A stretch of 64,000 nucleotides of DNA from Pseudomonas maumuensis (GTDB lineage: Bacteria > Pseudomonadota > Gammaproteobacteria > Pseudomonadales > Pseudomonadaceae), in assembly GCF_019139675.1 (NCBI RefSeq), contig NZ_CP077077.1, forward strand, positions 1,178,001 to 1,242,000, in the 5' to 3' direction. Positions 1-8,978 of the stretch are shown piece after piece. Numbering within the stretch: the stretch's first letter is position 1; each line of letters starts with the position of its first letter. The position numbers and the translations under genes are program-made. A model generated the notes under the pieces. That model did not search any database. It was not told the origin of the DNA and saw only the letters and a program-made list of their open reading frames with translations.

Positions 1-2
1 AT

Positions 3-191
3 GCCGGTGGGCTCAAATACATCCTGCTGTCGGCGTTGCTCTATGCGCCAGGGGTGATCCTGTTCGCCCGGGCCAAGCGCGAGCAGGGGCAGGTGCTGTT
101 CACCACGTGGGAGAAGCTGATCTTCGCGGCGGTGCTGGTGGGCGCCGGGTTGGCGGCGTACGCCTTGTTCTCGGGGTTGCTTAGCCTCTGA
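3..191 (+). CDS. C-terminal fragment of an APA-family amino-acid antiporter (ArcD-like)
   Basis: The window opens inside a reading frame of 63 codons that ends with TGA at 189-191. The peptide has a hydrophobic segment followed by YAPGVILFARAKREQ and then a last membrane helix ending FSGLLSL. A conserved YAPG segment, a basic ARxKREQG stretch and one final helix resemble the C-termini of ArcD-type arginine/ornithine or lysine antiporters of the inner membrane. The ATG at position 1 is out of frame and is not a start. The gene converges on the minus-strand YbaN-family gene. The exact substrate cannot be told from this fragment. Confidence 0.6.
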   Translation, partial: AGGLKYILLSALLYAPGVILFARAKREQGQVLFTTWEKLIFAAVLVGAGLAAYALFSGLLSL

Positions 192-215
192 CTGCTCATG
201 CCGGGCGCGATTGAA

Positions 216-629
216 TCAATTTTGCAGTTCGACGCTACCTTGGGGGATAGGCCGTTCCGGCCGCGACCAGATCCACAGGTTGCCCATGGCCATGCCGCCA
301 ATGGCGAGGAACACGGGCCAGTGATGCTCGAGGACGATCAGCATGAAGCTCGCGCACAGCAGCATGCTGATGGTGGCGCTGACCTTGGCACGGCGCTGGA
401 TCACTTTGCCGTTGCGCCAGTTGAAAAGGATCGGGCCGAACAGCCGGTGGTTCTCCAGCCAGGCAGACAGGCGCGGCGAGCTGCGGGTGGCGGCCCAGGC
501 GGCGAGGAGGATGAACTCGGTGGTGGGCAGGCCGGGAATGACGATGGCCACCAGGCCAATCCCCAGGCTGACGTAGGCCAGGATCGCGTAGAGCAGGCGG
601 GACAGTTTCGAGCGGGCGATTCGGGTCAT
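216..629 (-). CDS. YbaN-family (DUF454) inner-membrane protein
   Basis: This encodes 137 residues. Two hydrophobic stretches near the N-terminus flank the loop VIPGLPTTEFILLAAW, and a further hydrophobic pair lies near residues 85-115. The PGLPTTxFxLLAAW signature followed by SPRLxxWLxxHRxFGPxxxxW is typical of the DUF454/YbaN family of small membrane proteins, whose biochemical role is not established. It lies 48 bp downstream of the heme oxygenase gene on the same strand, so it is probably co-transcribed with it. DUF454 proteins are often found near iron or heme genes, but a role in heme handling here is inference. Confidence 0.8.
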   Translation of the reverse strand: MTRIARSKLSRLLYAILAYVSLGIGLVAIVIPGLPTTEFILLAAWAATRSSPRLSAWLENHRLFGPILFNWRNGKVIQRRAKVSATISMLLCASFMLIVLEHHWPVFLAIGGMAMGNLWIWSRPERPIPQGSVELQN

Positions 630-677
630 GGTCTCACTGCAACGGTGTGGCCGCCCGCAGGCGGCCGGTAAAGCGTG

Positions 678-1283
678 TCAGGCCAGCGCGGCGTCGGCAG
701 CGTAGGCGTGCTTGAGCAGCTCGGTGAAGCGCTCGAAGGCAGCCACCGCGCCACGCTCGGCGGCGGCGTCTTCCTCGGGCGACAGTTCCAGGCTGTCGAG
801 GATACGGGTGAACTGCTTCCAGCCTTCGGCGCGCCCGCCCGCTGGTTCGCCCAGGTGGCGGGCGCCGAAGGTTTCGGACAGTTCCAGGGCCACGGCACGC
901 TTGATCAGGAACGCGGCGCCCAGTTTGGAGCCTTCGGAAACGAAGATCCAGCCCAGTGCTTCGCCCAGGCTTGGCTTGCCCAGGGCGCCGGCGAAAGGCG
1001 CGGGCACTTCGGTGTCGAGGTCGGCCAGGTCCAGGCGGGCCTGCTCGGCGCGGCAACGCTCGGCCAGGTCGGGAACGATGGCGATCAGTTGCGGGTCGGT
1101 GTACAGCGCCTGCAACTCGGACTGGAACAGGTACTGGGCGACCACGAAGCGGGCGAAGCTCTCGCGGCTGTCGAACGGCTTGTGCGACTTGACCAGGGCG
1201 TCCAGCTCGGTGTGCGGGGCATGGGTGACCTGGTTCAGGCGCTGGGAGCGCAGATTGGCGCGTTCGGTGGACGGGGCGGTCAT
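678..1283 (-). CDS. hemO: Biliverdin-producing heme oxygenase (HemO/PigA type)
   Basis: This encodes 201 residues, close to the roughly 198 of P. aeruginosa PigA/HemO, and resembles it along its whole length (for example NLRSQRLN, ARFVVAQYLFQ, WIFVSEGSKLGAAFL, FGARHL). The enzyme opens the heme macrocycle in the cytoplasm, releasing iron, CO and biliverdin. His24 in THAPHTELD is the expected proximal heme ligand, and the GxxxG-like helix SEGSKLGAAF is present. The start chosen is the ATG at 1283, because AAGGA lies 7 bases upstream of it; the reading frame is open further upstream but without a ribosome site. It sits downstream of the TonB receptor, sigma and anti-sigma genes, which fits heme-iron scavenging. 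Confidence 0.92.
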   Translation of the reverse strand: MTAPSTERANLRSQRLNQVTHAPHTELDALVKSHKPFDSRESFARFVVAQYLFQSELQALYTDPQLIAIVPDLAERCRAEQARLDLADLDTEVPAPFAGALGKPSLGEALGWIFVSEGSKLGAAFLIKRAVALELSETFGARHLGEPAGGRAEGWKQFTRILDSLELSPEEDAAAERGAVAAFERFTELLKHAYAADAALA

Positions 1284-1359
1284 GGGGGCATCCTTGGAAA
1301 ATGGGGCGTCTAAGTGACAAGACGAAGGAGAAGACGCAGGACAGTAAAAAAACCTCACC

Positions 1360-1382
1360 TGCGAAGTGAAATCATTCTCATG
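1360..1382 (-). promoter_or_regulatory. Candidate Fur box upstream of the heme oxygenase gene
   Basis: On the minus strand the sequence reads GAGAATGATTTCACTTC. Its first nine bases match the Fur consensus half GATAATGAT at eight positions, while the second half is degenerate. It lies about 80-100 bp upstream of the heme oxygenase start, in the 147-bp gap after the receptor gene. Iron repression of hemO is expected for this family, but this site is only a partial match. Confidence 0.35.
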
Positions 1383-1430
1383 GCTTGAAAGGGCGGCACC
1401 TGCATCGCGGGCACCGCCGATTTGAGCCGA

Positions 1431-4040
1431 TCAGATATCCCACACCAGGTTGATGGCGAAGTTGCGCCCCGGCGCGGTCAGGCGGTCAAGATTGGCCGGT
1501 TGGGTGACGGCGGCCTCGCTCACGCCTGTGTTGTTGCCGACGCTGGCGTACTTGCGCACATCGTCCCACTGCCAGTATTTCTTGTCGGTCAGGTTGTACA
1601 GGCCACCGTTGATGGTCAGGTCGTCGGTGATCCGGTAGAACCCGGTCAGGTCGAGCACGCCGTAGCCCGGTGTGCGGAACTCCGAGCTGGAGCCATCGGG
1701 GGCGAAGAACGTGGTGTCGTCCACGCGGTTTTTGCGTTTGACCAGGGTCCAGCTCAACTGAGTGCCGTAGTCGACTTGTTCGTAGCCCAGGCCGAACACG
1801 CCCGTCAGCGGGTTCACGCTGTTGAGCGGCTGGCCGGTGTCGTCGTTGCGACCGTAGGCATAGGCAACCGAGGCAACCGAGTAGAGGCCTTCCGGTGCTC
1901 CGAAGCGGTCCAGGTTGAGGCGCCCCTTGATTTCCGCACCCTTGATGGTGGCGTGCTTGATGTTGTTGGCCTGGAAGGTCGACCCGAGCTTGCCGGACTG
2001 GACGGCGTCCTCGTTGATGAAGTCGCGATACTTGTTGTAGAACACCGCCACATCGAAGTTGCCGGCGTCGAAGTTACCACGCAGGCCGGTTTCATAGCTC
2101 TTGCTCTTTTCCGGCTCCAGTCCCGAGTTGGGCTCGACCACATAGCCGCCGGCCAGGTTTTCGAAGCGCCCATACAGGGCTTTCGCCGTCGGCGTGCGGA
2201 AACCTTCGGCGTACTGGCCGTACCAGGTGTAGTGATCATCGAAGGCATAGGTCACGCCGAGTTTCGGCGACAGACGGTGCCAATTTTTCTGCGAGTCGTC
2301 CACGCCGGTCGACTGCCCCGGCGCGGCGCTCTGCAGGCCGAGCAGGTATTCGTCGGTCATGCGTGGATCGAGGCGGGTGTAGTCGTAGCGCAGACCGGGC
2401 AGGAAGGTCCACTGGTTCCAGCGAATTTCATCCTGGGCGAACAGGCTGTAGGTATCCACGGTCGGATCCGGGAAATCGCTGACGCGCGGCTGGGTGTCGT
2501 CCGTGCTGATCTGGCCGATCGCGCGGCACGACCCGCCAATGTTGAGGCAGGTGCCAGTGCCACTGCGCGAGCCGGTGATCTTCTCGTGCTTGATCGTGGT
2601 GCCGTAGGTCAGCAGGTGGTCGGTGGCACCAATGCTGAAGGCTTTATCCAGCTGAGCGTCGAGTACCCATTGCCGGTCCTTGTAGGTGGTCTGGCGGTCA
2701 CGGGCTACCTGGCGGCCACGGGCGAAATAGAGTTCGTCGGTGGTCTGGTTGGTTTTGGCGACCTGGTAGTTCAGGCTCCACTTCATGTTGTCGGCGAACA
2801 GGCTGTCGAGGCCGAACTCGTGATTGATGCCGAAGCGTTCGCGGGTGACAGTGTCGTTGCCCTGGCGCATGCGATACGAGTTCATGGCCGGCATGCCTGG
2901 AATGAACGGTCCACCCACCGCGCTGAGGATGTTCTGGTCGCGGTCATCCTTATAGCGCTCGTAGGTCAGTCCCAGTCGTGCGTCGTCGGCGTAGTTCCAG
3001 CCCAGCTTGGCCAGCACGTTGGTGGTGCGCACGTCCTCGGGGTTGGCGGCGGTGCGTGACAGGCCGGTACCGCCGTGTTCTGCATACGATTCGGTTTCGT
3101 GGCCGTTGCGCTGGCTCAGGTGCAGCAGGCCGTCGAAATCACCTTGGCGTCCCGCGACGGTGGCGGAGGTCAGCCAGCTTTCATCGGCCGAGCTGTAGCC
3201 GGTTTTCAGACGGGCGCCGACATCCTTGCCGGGTTTGATGATGTCGTCGGGGTCGAGGGTGAAGTAGCTCACCGCGCCGCCGATGGCGTTGCTGCCGTAC
3301 AGGACCGAGGCCGGGCCACGGAGGATCTCCACGCGCTTGACGATTTCCGGGTCGACGTAGTTGCGCTGGGTCTGGGCATAGGGGCCGTAGAAGAAACTGT
3401 CCGGAATCGACACGCCGTCCACCTGGGTCAGCACCCGGTCACCATCGATGCCACGAATGTTGTAGCCGTTCAGGCCACTGCGCTGCCCGGTGCCGGACAC
3501 CGACACGCCAGGCTCATAGCGCACCAGTTGCTTGATGTCGTTGACGTTCTGCCGGTCCAGTTGCTCGCGGGTCTGCACGCTGACGGTGCTCGGCACCTGG
3601 CTGACGTCCTGGGCGCTGCGGGTGGCGCTGACGGTCACCTGCTGCAGGGCGATGGCGTTGCCGGCGGCCTGGCGTTCCAGCACCACGTTGCCGTTGCCGA
3701 TCTTGCGGTAGCCCAGGCCAGTGCCGCGCAGCAGGCGCTGCAGCGCCGCTTCCGGGGCCAGCGAGCCCTGTACGCCCGGCGAGGCCACGCCGTCAGCCAG
3801 CTCGGCGCTGAAGCCGACCTGCCAGCCGGTGACCTGGCTGAAGGCATTGATGGCCTCGACCAGTGGTTGCTGGGCAATGGCGAAACGGTAGTCGCCCATG
3901 CGCGGGCTGCTCGCCTGGGCCGGTTCCACGGCCAGCGCGGGCAGGCTGCAGGCGCCGCTGGCGAGCAGGGCCAAGGTCAACAGGGACAATTGCCCGCGGC
4001 GGCGGGAAGAAGTGGACGGGCGGGTTTGACCTGTGGGCAT
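1431..4040 (-). CDS. TonB-dependent heme/iron receptor with N-terminal signalling (STN) domain
   Basis: This encodes 869 residues from the ATG at 4040, chosen because AGGGAG lies 8 bases upstream; in-frame ATGs further upstream have no ribosome site. The order is a signal peptide ending near LPALA, an STN secretin/TonB signalling domain (about residues 45-105), a TonB-box region, a plug with RVEILRGPASVLYGSNAIGG, and a 22-strand barrel ending in Ile (NLVWDI). The STN domain together with the adjacent sigma and anti-sigma genes makes it a cell-surface-signalling transducer. It resembles HasR/HutA-type hemin receptors. FRTP (near residue 613) and EPNSGLEPE (near 636) correspond to the FRAP and NPNL boxes, but the segment between them has no histidine. 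No hemophore gene is seen nearby. Heme as ligand is inferred from the neighbouring heme oxygenase. Confidence 0.85.
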   Translation of the reverse strand: MPTGQTRPSTSSRRRGQLSLLTLALLASGACSLPALAVEPAQASSPRMGDYRFAIAQQPLVEAINAFSQVTGWQVGFSAELADGVASPGVQGSLAPEAALQRLLRGTGLGYRKIGNGNVVLERQAAGNAIALQQVTVSATRSAQDVSQVPSTVSVQTREQLDRQNVNDIKQLVRYEPGVSVSGTGQRSGLNGYNIRGIDGDRVLTQVDGVSIPDSFFYGPYAQTQRNYVDPEIVKRVEILRGPASVLYGSNAIGGAVSYFTLDPDDIIKPGKDVGARLKTGYSSADESWLTSATVAGRQGDFDGLLHLSQRNGHETESYAEHGGTGLSRTAANPEDVRTTNVLAKLGWNYADDARLGLTYERYKDDRDQNILSAVGGPFIPGMPAMNSYRMRQGNDTVTRERFGINHEFGLDSLFADNMKWSLNYQVAKTNQTTDELYFARGRQVARDRQTTYKDRQWVLDAQLDKAFSIGATDHLLTYGTTIKHEKITGSRSGTGTCLNIGGSCRAIGQISTDDTQPRVSDFPDPTVDTYSLFAQDEIRWNQWTFLPGLRYDYTRLDPRMTDEYLLGLQSAAPGQSTGVDDSQKNWHRLSPKLGVTYAFDDHYTWYGQYAEGFRTPTAKALYGRFENLAGGYVVEPNSGLEPEKSKSYETGLRGNFDAGNFDVAVFYNKYRDFINEDAVQSGKLGSTFQANNIKHATIKGAEIKGRLNLDRFGAPEGLYSVASVAYAYGRNDDTGQPLNSVNPLTGVFGLGYEQVDYGTQLSWTLVKRKNRVDDTTFFAPDGSSSEFRTPGYGVLDLTGFYRITDDLTINGGLYNLTDKKYWQWDDVRKYASVGNNTGVSEAAVTQPANLDRLTAPGRNFAINLVWDI

Positions 4041-4109
4041 CGAAAGCGCTCCCTGTCGCGCGTGAGTCATAGACAGTGTTTGTTCTCGTTTTCGAACGAG
4101 AATCAATCG

Positions 4110-4165
4110 TATTGGCTATAACGAGACGGGCGAGGTGTGGCGATCGCGTAAAAAAACTTGCAAGG
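4110..4165 (-). promoter_or_regulatory. Possible ECF-sigma promoter of the TonB receptor gene
   Basis: On the minus strand CGTCT occurs at 4128-4124, matching the CGTC core of ECF-sigma -10 elements, about 84 bp before the receptor start. About 18 bases upstream of it lies a T-rich AAGTTTTTTTAC tract where a -35 would be. The position in the 125-bp gap between fecR and the receptor suits control by the adjacent sigma factor. The -35 is not a recognised consensus, so this is tentative. Confidence 0.3.
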
Positions 4166-5128
4166 TCAGTTGAGGATTACCACGGCTGGGTATTCATGCA
4201 GTTGCGCCGAGGTGATGTGGGCCAGGGCACGCAGCGTTTCCAGCGGCTGGTCGAGGCGGTAGTTGCCGGTGACCGCGACCTGTTCCAGGTGCGCGTTGCG
4301 GTTGATGATCCAGCCTGGGTAGTAGCGGCGGACTTCTGCAAGCACCTGGCTCAGCGGGCAGTTCTCGAACACCAGGCGGCCTTCGATCCAGGCCAGGTCC
4401 TTGCTCATGTCGGGACGCTGGCGCTGGCCGAAGCCTGTGGGGCCGACGCTGATGCTGTCGCCGGCACTCAGGCGGATGCGCTGGTCGCTCGCGGCCTGCA
4501 GGTCGACATCGCCGCGCTGCACCCGCACCTGGGCCTCGCCATCGAGGTAGCGCACGGCGAAATCGGTGTCGCGCACGCTGGCGCGCAGCGGGCCGGCCTG
4601 GACTTCCAGCGGCGGCTGGCTGGCGTTGGACACCTGGAAATACGCCTCGCCCTGCAGCAGGCGGGCAACCTTGCGGCCTTCTCGCTCGTCGCTGGCAAAG
4701 GCCGAATTGGTGTTGAGCAGTACCTTGGCGCCGTGGTCCAGCTCCAGGCGTTGGCGCTCACCGACCACGGTCAGGTGGTCGGCCTGCAGGCGCACCGGCA
4801 GGTTGCCGAAGGTGAACAGTCCGACCAGCAACATGGCGGCGGTGGCCAGCGGTTTCCAGTGGCTGCGCAGGCGCCCGGCAAGCGAGCGCTTGCGCCTGTG
4901 CTGCAGTTGCCCGGCCACCTGGCGCAGCGATGCGCCGTTCCACATCGCCTCGGCTTCGACATAGGCCTCGGCGTTTTCCGGTTCGGCGCCCAGCCAGTGC
5001 TCGAAAGCGCGGGTGTCGTCTTCGCTGGCGCATTGCAGGCGGATCAACCAGTCCAGCGCCTCTTCGCGGGCACGGGCGCGGGCATCAGGCTCGGCGGGTG
5101 ACGGGCGAGGGGCGGGGTGGTCGGTCAC
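4166..5128 (-). CDS. FecR-family anti-sigma/signal transducer
   Basis: This encodes 320 residues from a GTG at 5128, which has AAGGA six bases upstream; the longer frame starting at 5188 lacks a ribosome site. The N-terminal cytoplasmic part carries the DUF4880-like EEALDWLIRLQ and a WLGAEPENAEAY motif. A single membrane helix lies near residues 93-110 and is followed by the periplasmic FecR domain (LDHGAKVLLNTNSAF, GEAYFQV). The C-terminal region resembles a short STN-like fold (CPLSQVLAEVRRYYPG). By family knowledge it holds the ECF sigma factor inactive and relays the signal from the receptor STN domain. It lies between the sigma gene (93 bp upstream) and the receptor gene. Confidence 0.88.
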   Translation of the reverse strand: MTDHPAPRPSPAEPDARARAREEALDWLIRLQCASEDDTRAFEHWLGAEPENAEAYVEAEAMWNGASLRQVAGQLQHRRKRSLAGRLRSHWKPLATAAMLLVGLFTFGNLPVRLQADHLTVVGERQRLELDHGAKVLLNTNSAFASDEREGRKVARLLQGEAYFQVSNASQPPLEVQAGPLRASVRDTDFAVRYLDGEAQVRVQRGDVDLQAASDQRIRLSAGDSISVGPTGFGQRQRPDMSKDLAWIEGRLVFENCPLSQVLAEVRRYYPGWIINRNAHLEQVAVTGNYRLDQPLETLRALAHITSAQLHEYPAVVILN

Positions 5129-5221
5129 GGGGGATCCTTGCATCGGGCATTTTTTGCGCATGATCGGTGCAGACCTTGCCCATGGCAAGGGTTTTGCGCC
5201 GGCCAGCGGCGAGCGGTCGGG

Positions 5222-5734
5222 TCACTGGTGACGATCGGCCACGCCCATGCAGATGGCCATGATCAGCTTCAGCTCCTTCTGCACGGTGCTGGCCGAGACG
5301 CTCAACTGCTCGGCGATTTCCAGGTAGCTGGCGCCGTGCAGGCGGCTGAGGATGAAGATGCGTTGCTGGCGTTCGGTCAGTTGGCCGAGGCTGACGCTCA
5401 GGTGCTTGAGCAGTTGTTCGGCGTGAGCGGCATCCTCGCTGCTGCCCAGGGGCGCGGCGACATTGTGCAGGACCTGCTCTGGCACGTCGTCCACCAGGGT
5501 GCGGGCCTGTACCCGGCGGGCGCGCAGGTGGTCCAGGGCCAGGTTGCGTGCGGTCTGGAACACGAAGGGCTCGAGGTGTTCGATCGGTCGTTCGCCCAGG
5601 GCGCGGGTGACCCGCAGGTAGGTTTCCTGCAGCAGGTCCTCGGCGGTGCTGGGGTTGCCCACCATGCGCTGCAGCGTGCGCAGCAAAGTTAGACGCTGGG
5701 TGAGGAACACTGAGTTGAACCGGGACTGACTCAC
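5222..5734 (-). CDS. FecI/HasI-type ECF sigma factor
   Basis: This encodes 170 residues from a GTG at 5734. Region 2 (TAEDLLQETYLRVTRAL, PFVFQTARNLALDHLRARR) and region 4 (LTERQQRIFILSRLHGASYLEIAEQLSVSASTV) are both present, with the short linker typical of iron-starvation sigma factors. It should direct RNA polymerase to the adjacent TonB receptor promoter when the anti-sigma protein is signalled. The gene order sigma, anti-sigma, receptor on one strand is the standard FecIRA arrangement. A near-perfect Fur box lies about 25 bp upstream of the start, so transcription should rise in low iron. Confidence 0.9.
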   Translation of the reverse strand: MSQSRFNSVFLTQRLTLLRTLQRMVGNPSTAEDLLQETYLRVTRALGERPIEHLEPFVFQTARNLALDHLRARRVQARTLVDDVPEQVLHNVAAPLGSSEDAAHAEQLLKHLSVSLGQLTERQQRIFILSRLHGASYLEIAEQLSVSASTVQKELKLIMAICMGVADRHQ

Positions 5735-5759
5735 GGGGGAACCTGGGCGCTTTGGGGTG

Positions 5760-5778
5760 AATGATAATGCTTATCATC
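5760..5778 (-). promoter_or_regulatory. Fur box controlling the sigma/anti-sigma genes
   Basis: The 19-bp palindrome AATGATAATGCTTATCATC closely matches the Fur consensus in either direction, with the GATAAT half well kept. It ends 26 bp before the GTG of the ECF sigma gene, where it would cover the promoter. This is the strongest iron-regulatory site in the window. Confidence 0.8.
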
Positions 5779-5823
5779 ACTAGCCAAGGTCAAGCTTGAA
5801 AATGTCACGGATGAGTAAAGCGT

Positions 5824-5850
5824 GTGGGAGCAGGGTTGCCCCGCTCCCAC
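5824..5850. repeat. REP-type palindrome between GAPDH and sigma genes
   Basis: GTGGGAGC and GCTCCCAC form the arms of a 27-bp hairpin with a GGG-TTG-CCC top and one mismatched pair. It lies 33 bp past the gapA stop codon and about 90 bp before the sigma gene. It may end gapA transcription or protect the mRNA, but there is no T-run after it. Confidence 0.5.
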
Positions 5851-5883
5851 TCAGTCGGGTTCAGCCAAGGCGTGGTCCCTGCC

Positions 5884-6885
5884 TCAGCGTGCGTTGAACA
5901 GCGCCAGGCAGTTGTCCAGCATACGGTTGGAGAAGCCCCACTCGTTGTCGTACCAGGCAAGCACCTTGAGCATCCGGCCGTTGGCGCGGGTGTGGTTGGC
6001 GTCGAAGATCGACGACAGCGGGTTGTGGTTGAAGTCGCACGACACCAGCGGCAGGGCGTTGTAGCCCAGCACCCGGGAATGGCGGCTGGCTTCGAGGAAC
6101 AGCTGGTTGACCTCCTCGGCGCTGGTTTCGCGCTGCAGGTTGACGGTGAGGTCGACCAGCGACACGTTGATCACCGGCACCCGTACGGCCATGCCGGTGA
6201 GCTTGCCGGCCAGTTCCGGCAGTACCAGGCCGACGGCCTCGGCGGCGCCGGTCTTGCTCGGGATCATCGACTGGGTGGCCGAGCGGGCGCGGTACGGATC
6301 GCCGTGATAGACGTCGGTGAGCACCTGGTCGTTGGTGTAGGCGTGGATGGTGGTCATCAGGCCTTGCTCGATGCCGAACTCGCGGTGCAGCACCTGGGCA
6401 ATCGGCGCCAGGCAGTTGGTGGTGCACGAGGCGTTGGAGATGATCTGGTGCGAGGCGCGCAGCACATCGTGGTTGACGCCGTACACCACGGTGGCGTCGA
6501 CACCCTTGGCCGGGGCGCTGACGATCACCTTGCCGGCCCCGGCGCTCAGGTGCGCGGCGGCCTTGGCGCGTTCGGTGAACAGCCCGGTGCATTCGAACAC
6601 CACATCGATGGCCAAGGTTTTCCAGGGCAGCTCGGCAGGGTTGCGGATGGCGCTGACGGCGATGCGGTCGCCATTGACGGTGAGGCTTTCGTGGTCGGCC
6701 TCGACAGTGGCGTCGAAGGTGCCGTGGACGCTGTCGTATTTGAGCAGGTGGGCATTCATCGCGCTGTCGCCCAGGTCGTTGATGGCGACGACCTGCAGGT
6801 CCTGGCGGTAGCCCTGCGTGTACAGTGCGCGCAGGACGTTACGTCCGATGCGGCCGAATCCGTTGATGGCGATGCGTAGGGTCAT
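5884..6885 (-). CDS. gapA: Type I glyceraldehyde-3-phosphate dehydrogenase
   Basis: This encodes 333 residues. It converts glyceraldehyde-3-phosphate to 1,3-bisphosphoglycerate with NAD in the cytoplasm, taking the triose formed by the Entner-Doudoroff pathway into lower glycolysis. The nucleotide-binding [10 protein letters not shown] is at the N-terminus, the catalytic Cys154 sits in [12 protein letters not shown], and WYDNEWG is near the C-terminus. The start at 6885 has AGAGGT seven bases upstream; the frame is open 13 codons further but without a ribosome site. It is divergent from edd, and the gap between them holds two HexR-type boxes, so both directions are probably repressed by HexR. 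Confidence 0.95.
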   Translation of the reverse strand: MTLRIAINGFGRIGRNVLRALYTQGYRQDLQVVAINDLGDSAMNAHLLKYDSVHGTFDATVEADHESLTVNGDRIAVSAIRNPAELPWKTLAIDVVFECTGLFTERAKAAAHLSAGAGKVIVSAPAKGVDATVVYGVNHDVLRASHQIISNASCTTNCLAPIAQVLHREFGIEQGLMTTIHAYTNDQVLTDVYHGDPYRARSATQSMIPSKTGAAEAVGLVLPELAGKLTGMAVRVPVINVSLVDLTVNLQRETSAEEVNQLFLEASRHSRVLGYNALPLVSCDFNHNPLSSIFDANHTRANGRMLKVLAWYDNEWGFSNRMLDNCLALFNAR

Positions 6886-6950
6886 GGTATTACCTCTGGC
6901 AGTCGGGTGAAGCCTGTGGCACAAAGGACAGCTTCACTGAAACGGTTTTG

Positions 6951-6965
6951 TTGTTGGAATTACAA
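6951..6965. promoter_or_regulatory. HexR-type operator, gapA side
   Basis: TTGT-TGGAATT-ACAA matches the TTGT-N7/8-ACAA consensus for HexR, which is released by 2-keto-3-deoxy-6-phosphogluconate. It lies 66-80 bp upstream of the gapA start in the gapA-edd gap. hexR itself is encoded 13 kb away in this window. Confidence 0.75.
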
Positions 6966-7012
6966 GATTATTCACCGAGAGATAGAAAACAAGCCTTTTT
7001 GCTGGCAGTATT

Positions 7013-7028
7013 TTGTTTAAACATACAA
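7013..7028. promoter_or_regulatory. HexR-type operator, edd side
   Basis: TTGT-TTAAACAT-ACAA is a second match to TTGT-N7/8-ACAA, with an 8-base spacer. It lies 124-139 bp upstream of the edd start. Two sites in one divergent region allow separate repression of gapA and of edd-glk-gltR-gtrS. Confidence 0.75.
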
Positions 7029-7151
7029 CGAGTGGTCGGGTCATCCCCTTGTCGAGCGGTCCAGGTGCCTTTTCCTAGAGCCTAGGTCGCAATCGTTTGG
7101 AGGGAAAATGCCCCAGTGAAGCCGCCCCACAGTTAGCCTGGAGTCCAGTAC

Positions 7152-8978
7152 ATGCATCCGCGCATCCTTGAGGTCACCGAACGGCTGATCGCCCGCAGCC
7201 GCCGTACCCGTGAACGCTACCTTGAGCTGATCCGTGGGGCGGCCAGCGACGGACCCATGCGCGGCCAGTTGCAGTGCGCCAACTTCGCCCATGGCGTGGC
7301 TGGCTGTGGCGGCGAGGACAAGCAGACCCTGCGCCTGATGAACGCCGCCAACGTGGCTATCGTCTCGGCCTACAACGACATGCTCTCGGCGCACCAGCCG
7401 TACCAGCACTTCCCCGAACAGATCAAACAGGCGCTGCGCGAGGTCGGTTCGGTCGGCCAGTTCGCCGGCGGTGTGCCGGCCATGTGCGACGGCGTCACCC
7501 AGGGCGAGCCGGGCATGGAGCTGGCCATCGCCAGCCGCGAGGTGATCGCCATGTCCACCGCCATCGCCCTGTCGCACAACATGTTCGATGGCGCGCTGAT
7601 GCTGGGCATCTGCGACAAGATCGTTCCCGGGCTGATGATGGGCGCCTTGCGTTTCGGCCACCTGCCGACGATCTTCGTGCCGGGCGGGCCGATGGTCTCG
7701 GGCATCTCCAACAAGGAAAAGGCCGATGTGCGCCAGCGCTACGCCGAGGGCAAGGCCACCCGCGAGCAGCTGCTCGAATCGGAAATGAAGAGCTACCACG
7801 GCCCCGGCACCTGCACTTTCTACGGCACCGCCAACACCAACCAGCTGGTGATGGAGGTCATGGGCCTGCACCTGCCGGGCGCCTCGTTCGTAAACCCCTA
7901 CACGCCGCTGCGCGATGCCCTCACCGCCGAGGCCGCGCGCCAGGTCACGCGCATGACCAAGGCCAGTGGCAGCTTCATGCCCATTGGCGAGATCGTCGAC
8001 GAAAAGGCGCTGGTCAACTCGATCGTCGCCCTGCACGCCACCGGCGGCTCGACCAACCACACCCTGCATATCCCGGCCATCGCCCAGGCCGCCGGCATCC
8101 AGCTGACCTGGCAGGACATGGCCGACCTGTCCGAGGTGGTGCCGACGCTGTCCCACGTCTATCCCAACGGCAAGGCCGACATCAACCACTTCCAGGCCTC
8201 CGGCGGCATGGCGTTCCTGATTCGCGAGCTGCTCGACGCGGGCCTGCTGCACGAGGACGTCAACACCGTGGCCGGGCATGGCCTGCGCCGCTACACCCAG
8301 GAGCCGTTCCTCGAGGATGGCCGCCTGGTCTGGCGCGAGGGGCCGCAGCACAGCCTCGACGAAAGCATCCTGCGCCCGGTGGCGCGGCCGTTCTCCGCCG
8401 AGGGCGGTTTGCGCGTGATGGAAGGCAACCTTGGCCGTGGTGTGATGAAGGTTTCTGCCGTGGCGCCCGAGCACCGGGTGGTCGAGGCGCCCGCCCGGGT
8501 GTTCCACGACCAGCAGTCGCTGGCCGATGCGTTCAAGGCCGGCGAGCTGGAGCGCGACTTCGTCGCCGTGGTGCGCTTCCAGGGGCCGCGCTGCAACGGC
8601 ATGCCCGAGCTGCACAAGCTGACGCCGTTCCTCGGCGTGCTGCAGGATCGCGGCTTCAAGGTGGCGCTGGTCACCGACGGGCGTATGTCAGGCGCCTCGG
8701 GCAAGATCCCGGCGGCCATCCACGTCTGCCCGGAGGCTTTTGATGGTGGCCCGCTGGCGCGGGTGCGCGATGGTGATATCGTGCGCGTCGATGGTGCCGC
8801 AGGCACGCTGCGGATCATGGTCTCGGCCGAGGAGCTGGCCGACCGTGAGCTGCCCGAGCCGCCGCAAGGCAACGACCTGGGCTGCGGGCGCGAGCTGTTC
8901 GGTTTCATGCGCGTGGCGTTCAGCTCGGCGGAAAAGGGCGCGAGTGCCTTCACCTCTGGCCTGGAGAATCTCAAGTGA
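7152..8978 (+). CDS. edd: Phosphogluconate dehydratase
   Basis: This encodes 608 residues, the normal Edd length. It dehydrates 6-phosphogluconate to 2-keto-3-deoxy-6-phosphogluconate, the first step specific to the Entner-Doudoroff pathway, using a [4Fe-4S] cluster. IlvD/Edd signatures are visible: [35 protein letters not shown] and [17 protein letters not shown], which include the expected cysteine ligands. The ATG at 7152 has GGAG about nine bases upstream. The stop overlaps the GTG start of glk by four bases, so the two are translationally coupled. Confidence 0.96.
   Translation: MHPRILEVTERLIARSRRTRERYLELIRGAASDGPMRGQLQCANFAHGVAGCGGEDKQTLRLMNAANVAIVSAYNDMLSAHQPYQHFPEQIKQALREVGSVGQFAGGVPAMCDGVTQGEPGMELAIASREVIAMSTAIALSHNMFDGALMLGICDKIVPGLMMGALRFGHLPTIFVPGGPMVSGISNKEKADVRQRYAEGKATREQLLESEMKSYHGPGTCTFYGTANTNQLVMEVMGLHLPGASFVNPYTPLRDALTAEAARQVTRMTKASGSFMPIGEIVDEKALVNSIVALHATGGSTNHTLHIPAIAQAAGIQLTWQDMADLSEVVPTLSHVYPNGKADINHFQASGGMAFLIRELLDAGLLHEDVNTVAGHGLRRYTQEPFLEDGRLVWREGPQHSLDESILRPVARPFSAEGGLRVMEGNLGRGVMKVSAVAPEHRVVEAPARVFHDQQSLADAFKAGELERDFVAVVRFQGPRCNGMPELHKLTPFLGVLQDRGFKVALVTDGRMSGASGKIPAAIHVCPEAFDGGPLARVRDGDIVRVDGAAGTLRIMVSAEELADRELPEPPQGNDLGCGRELFGFMRVAFSSAEKGASAFTSGLENLK

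Noticed and set aside
3..191. Calling the first fragment arcD itself, start of an arcDABC operon
   Set aside because: The fragment ends at 191 and the next gene is a minus-strand YbaN-family gene, so no arc genes follow; only the family resemblance is supported.
1422..3059. Long plus-strand open frames opposite the TonB receptor
   Set aside because: The receptor frame on the other strand has a full signal peptide, STN, plug and barrel; the opposite frames have low-complexity Val/Gly/Ala composition only.
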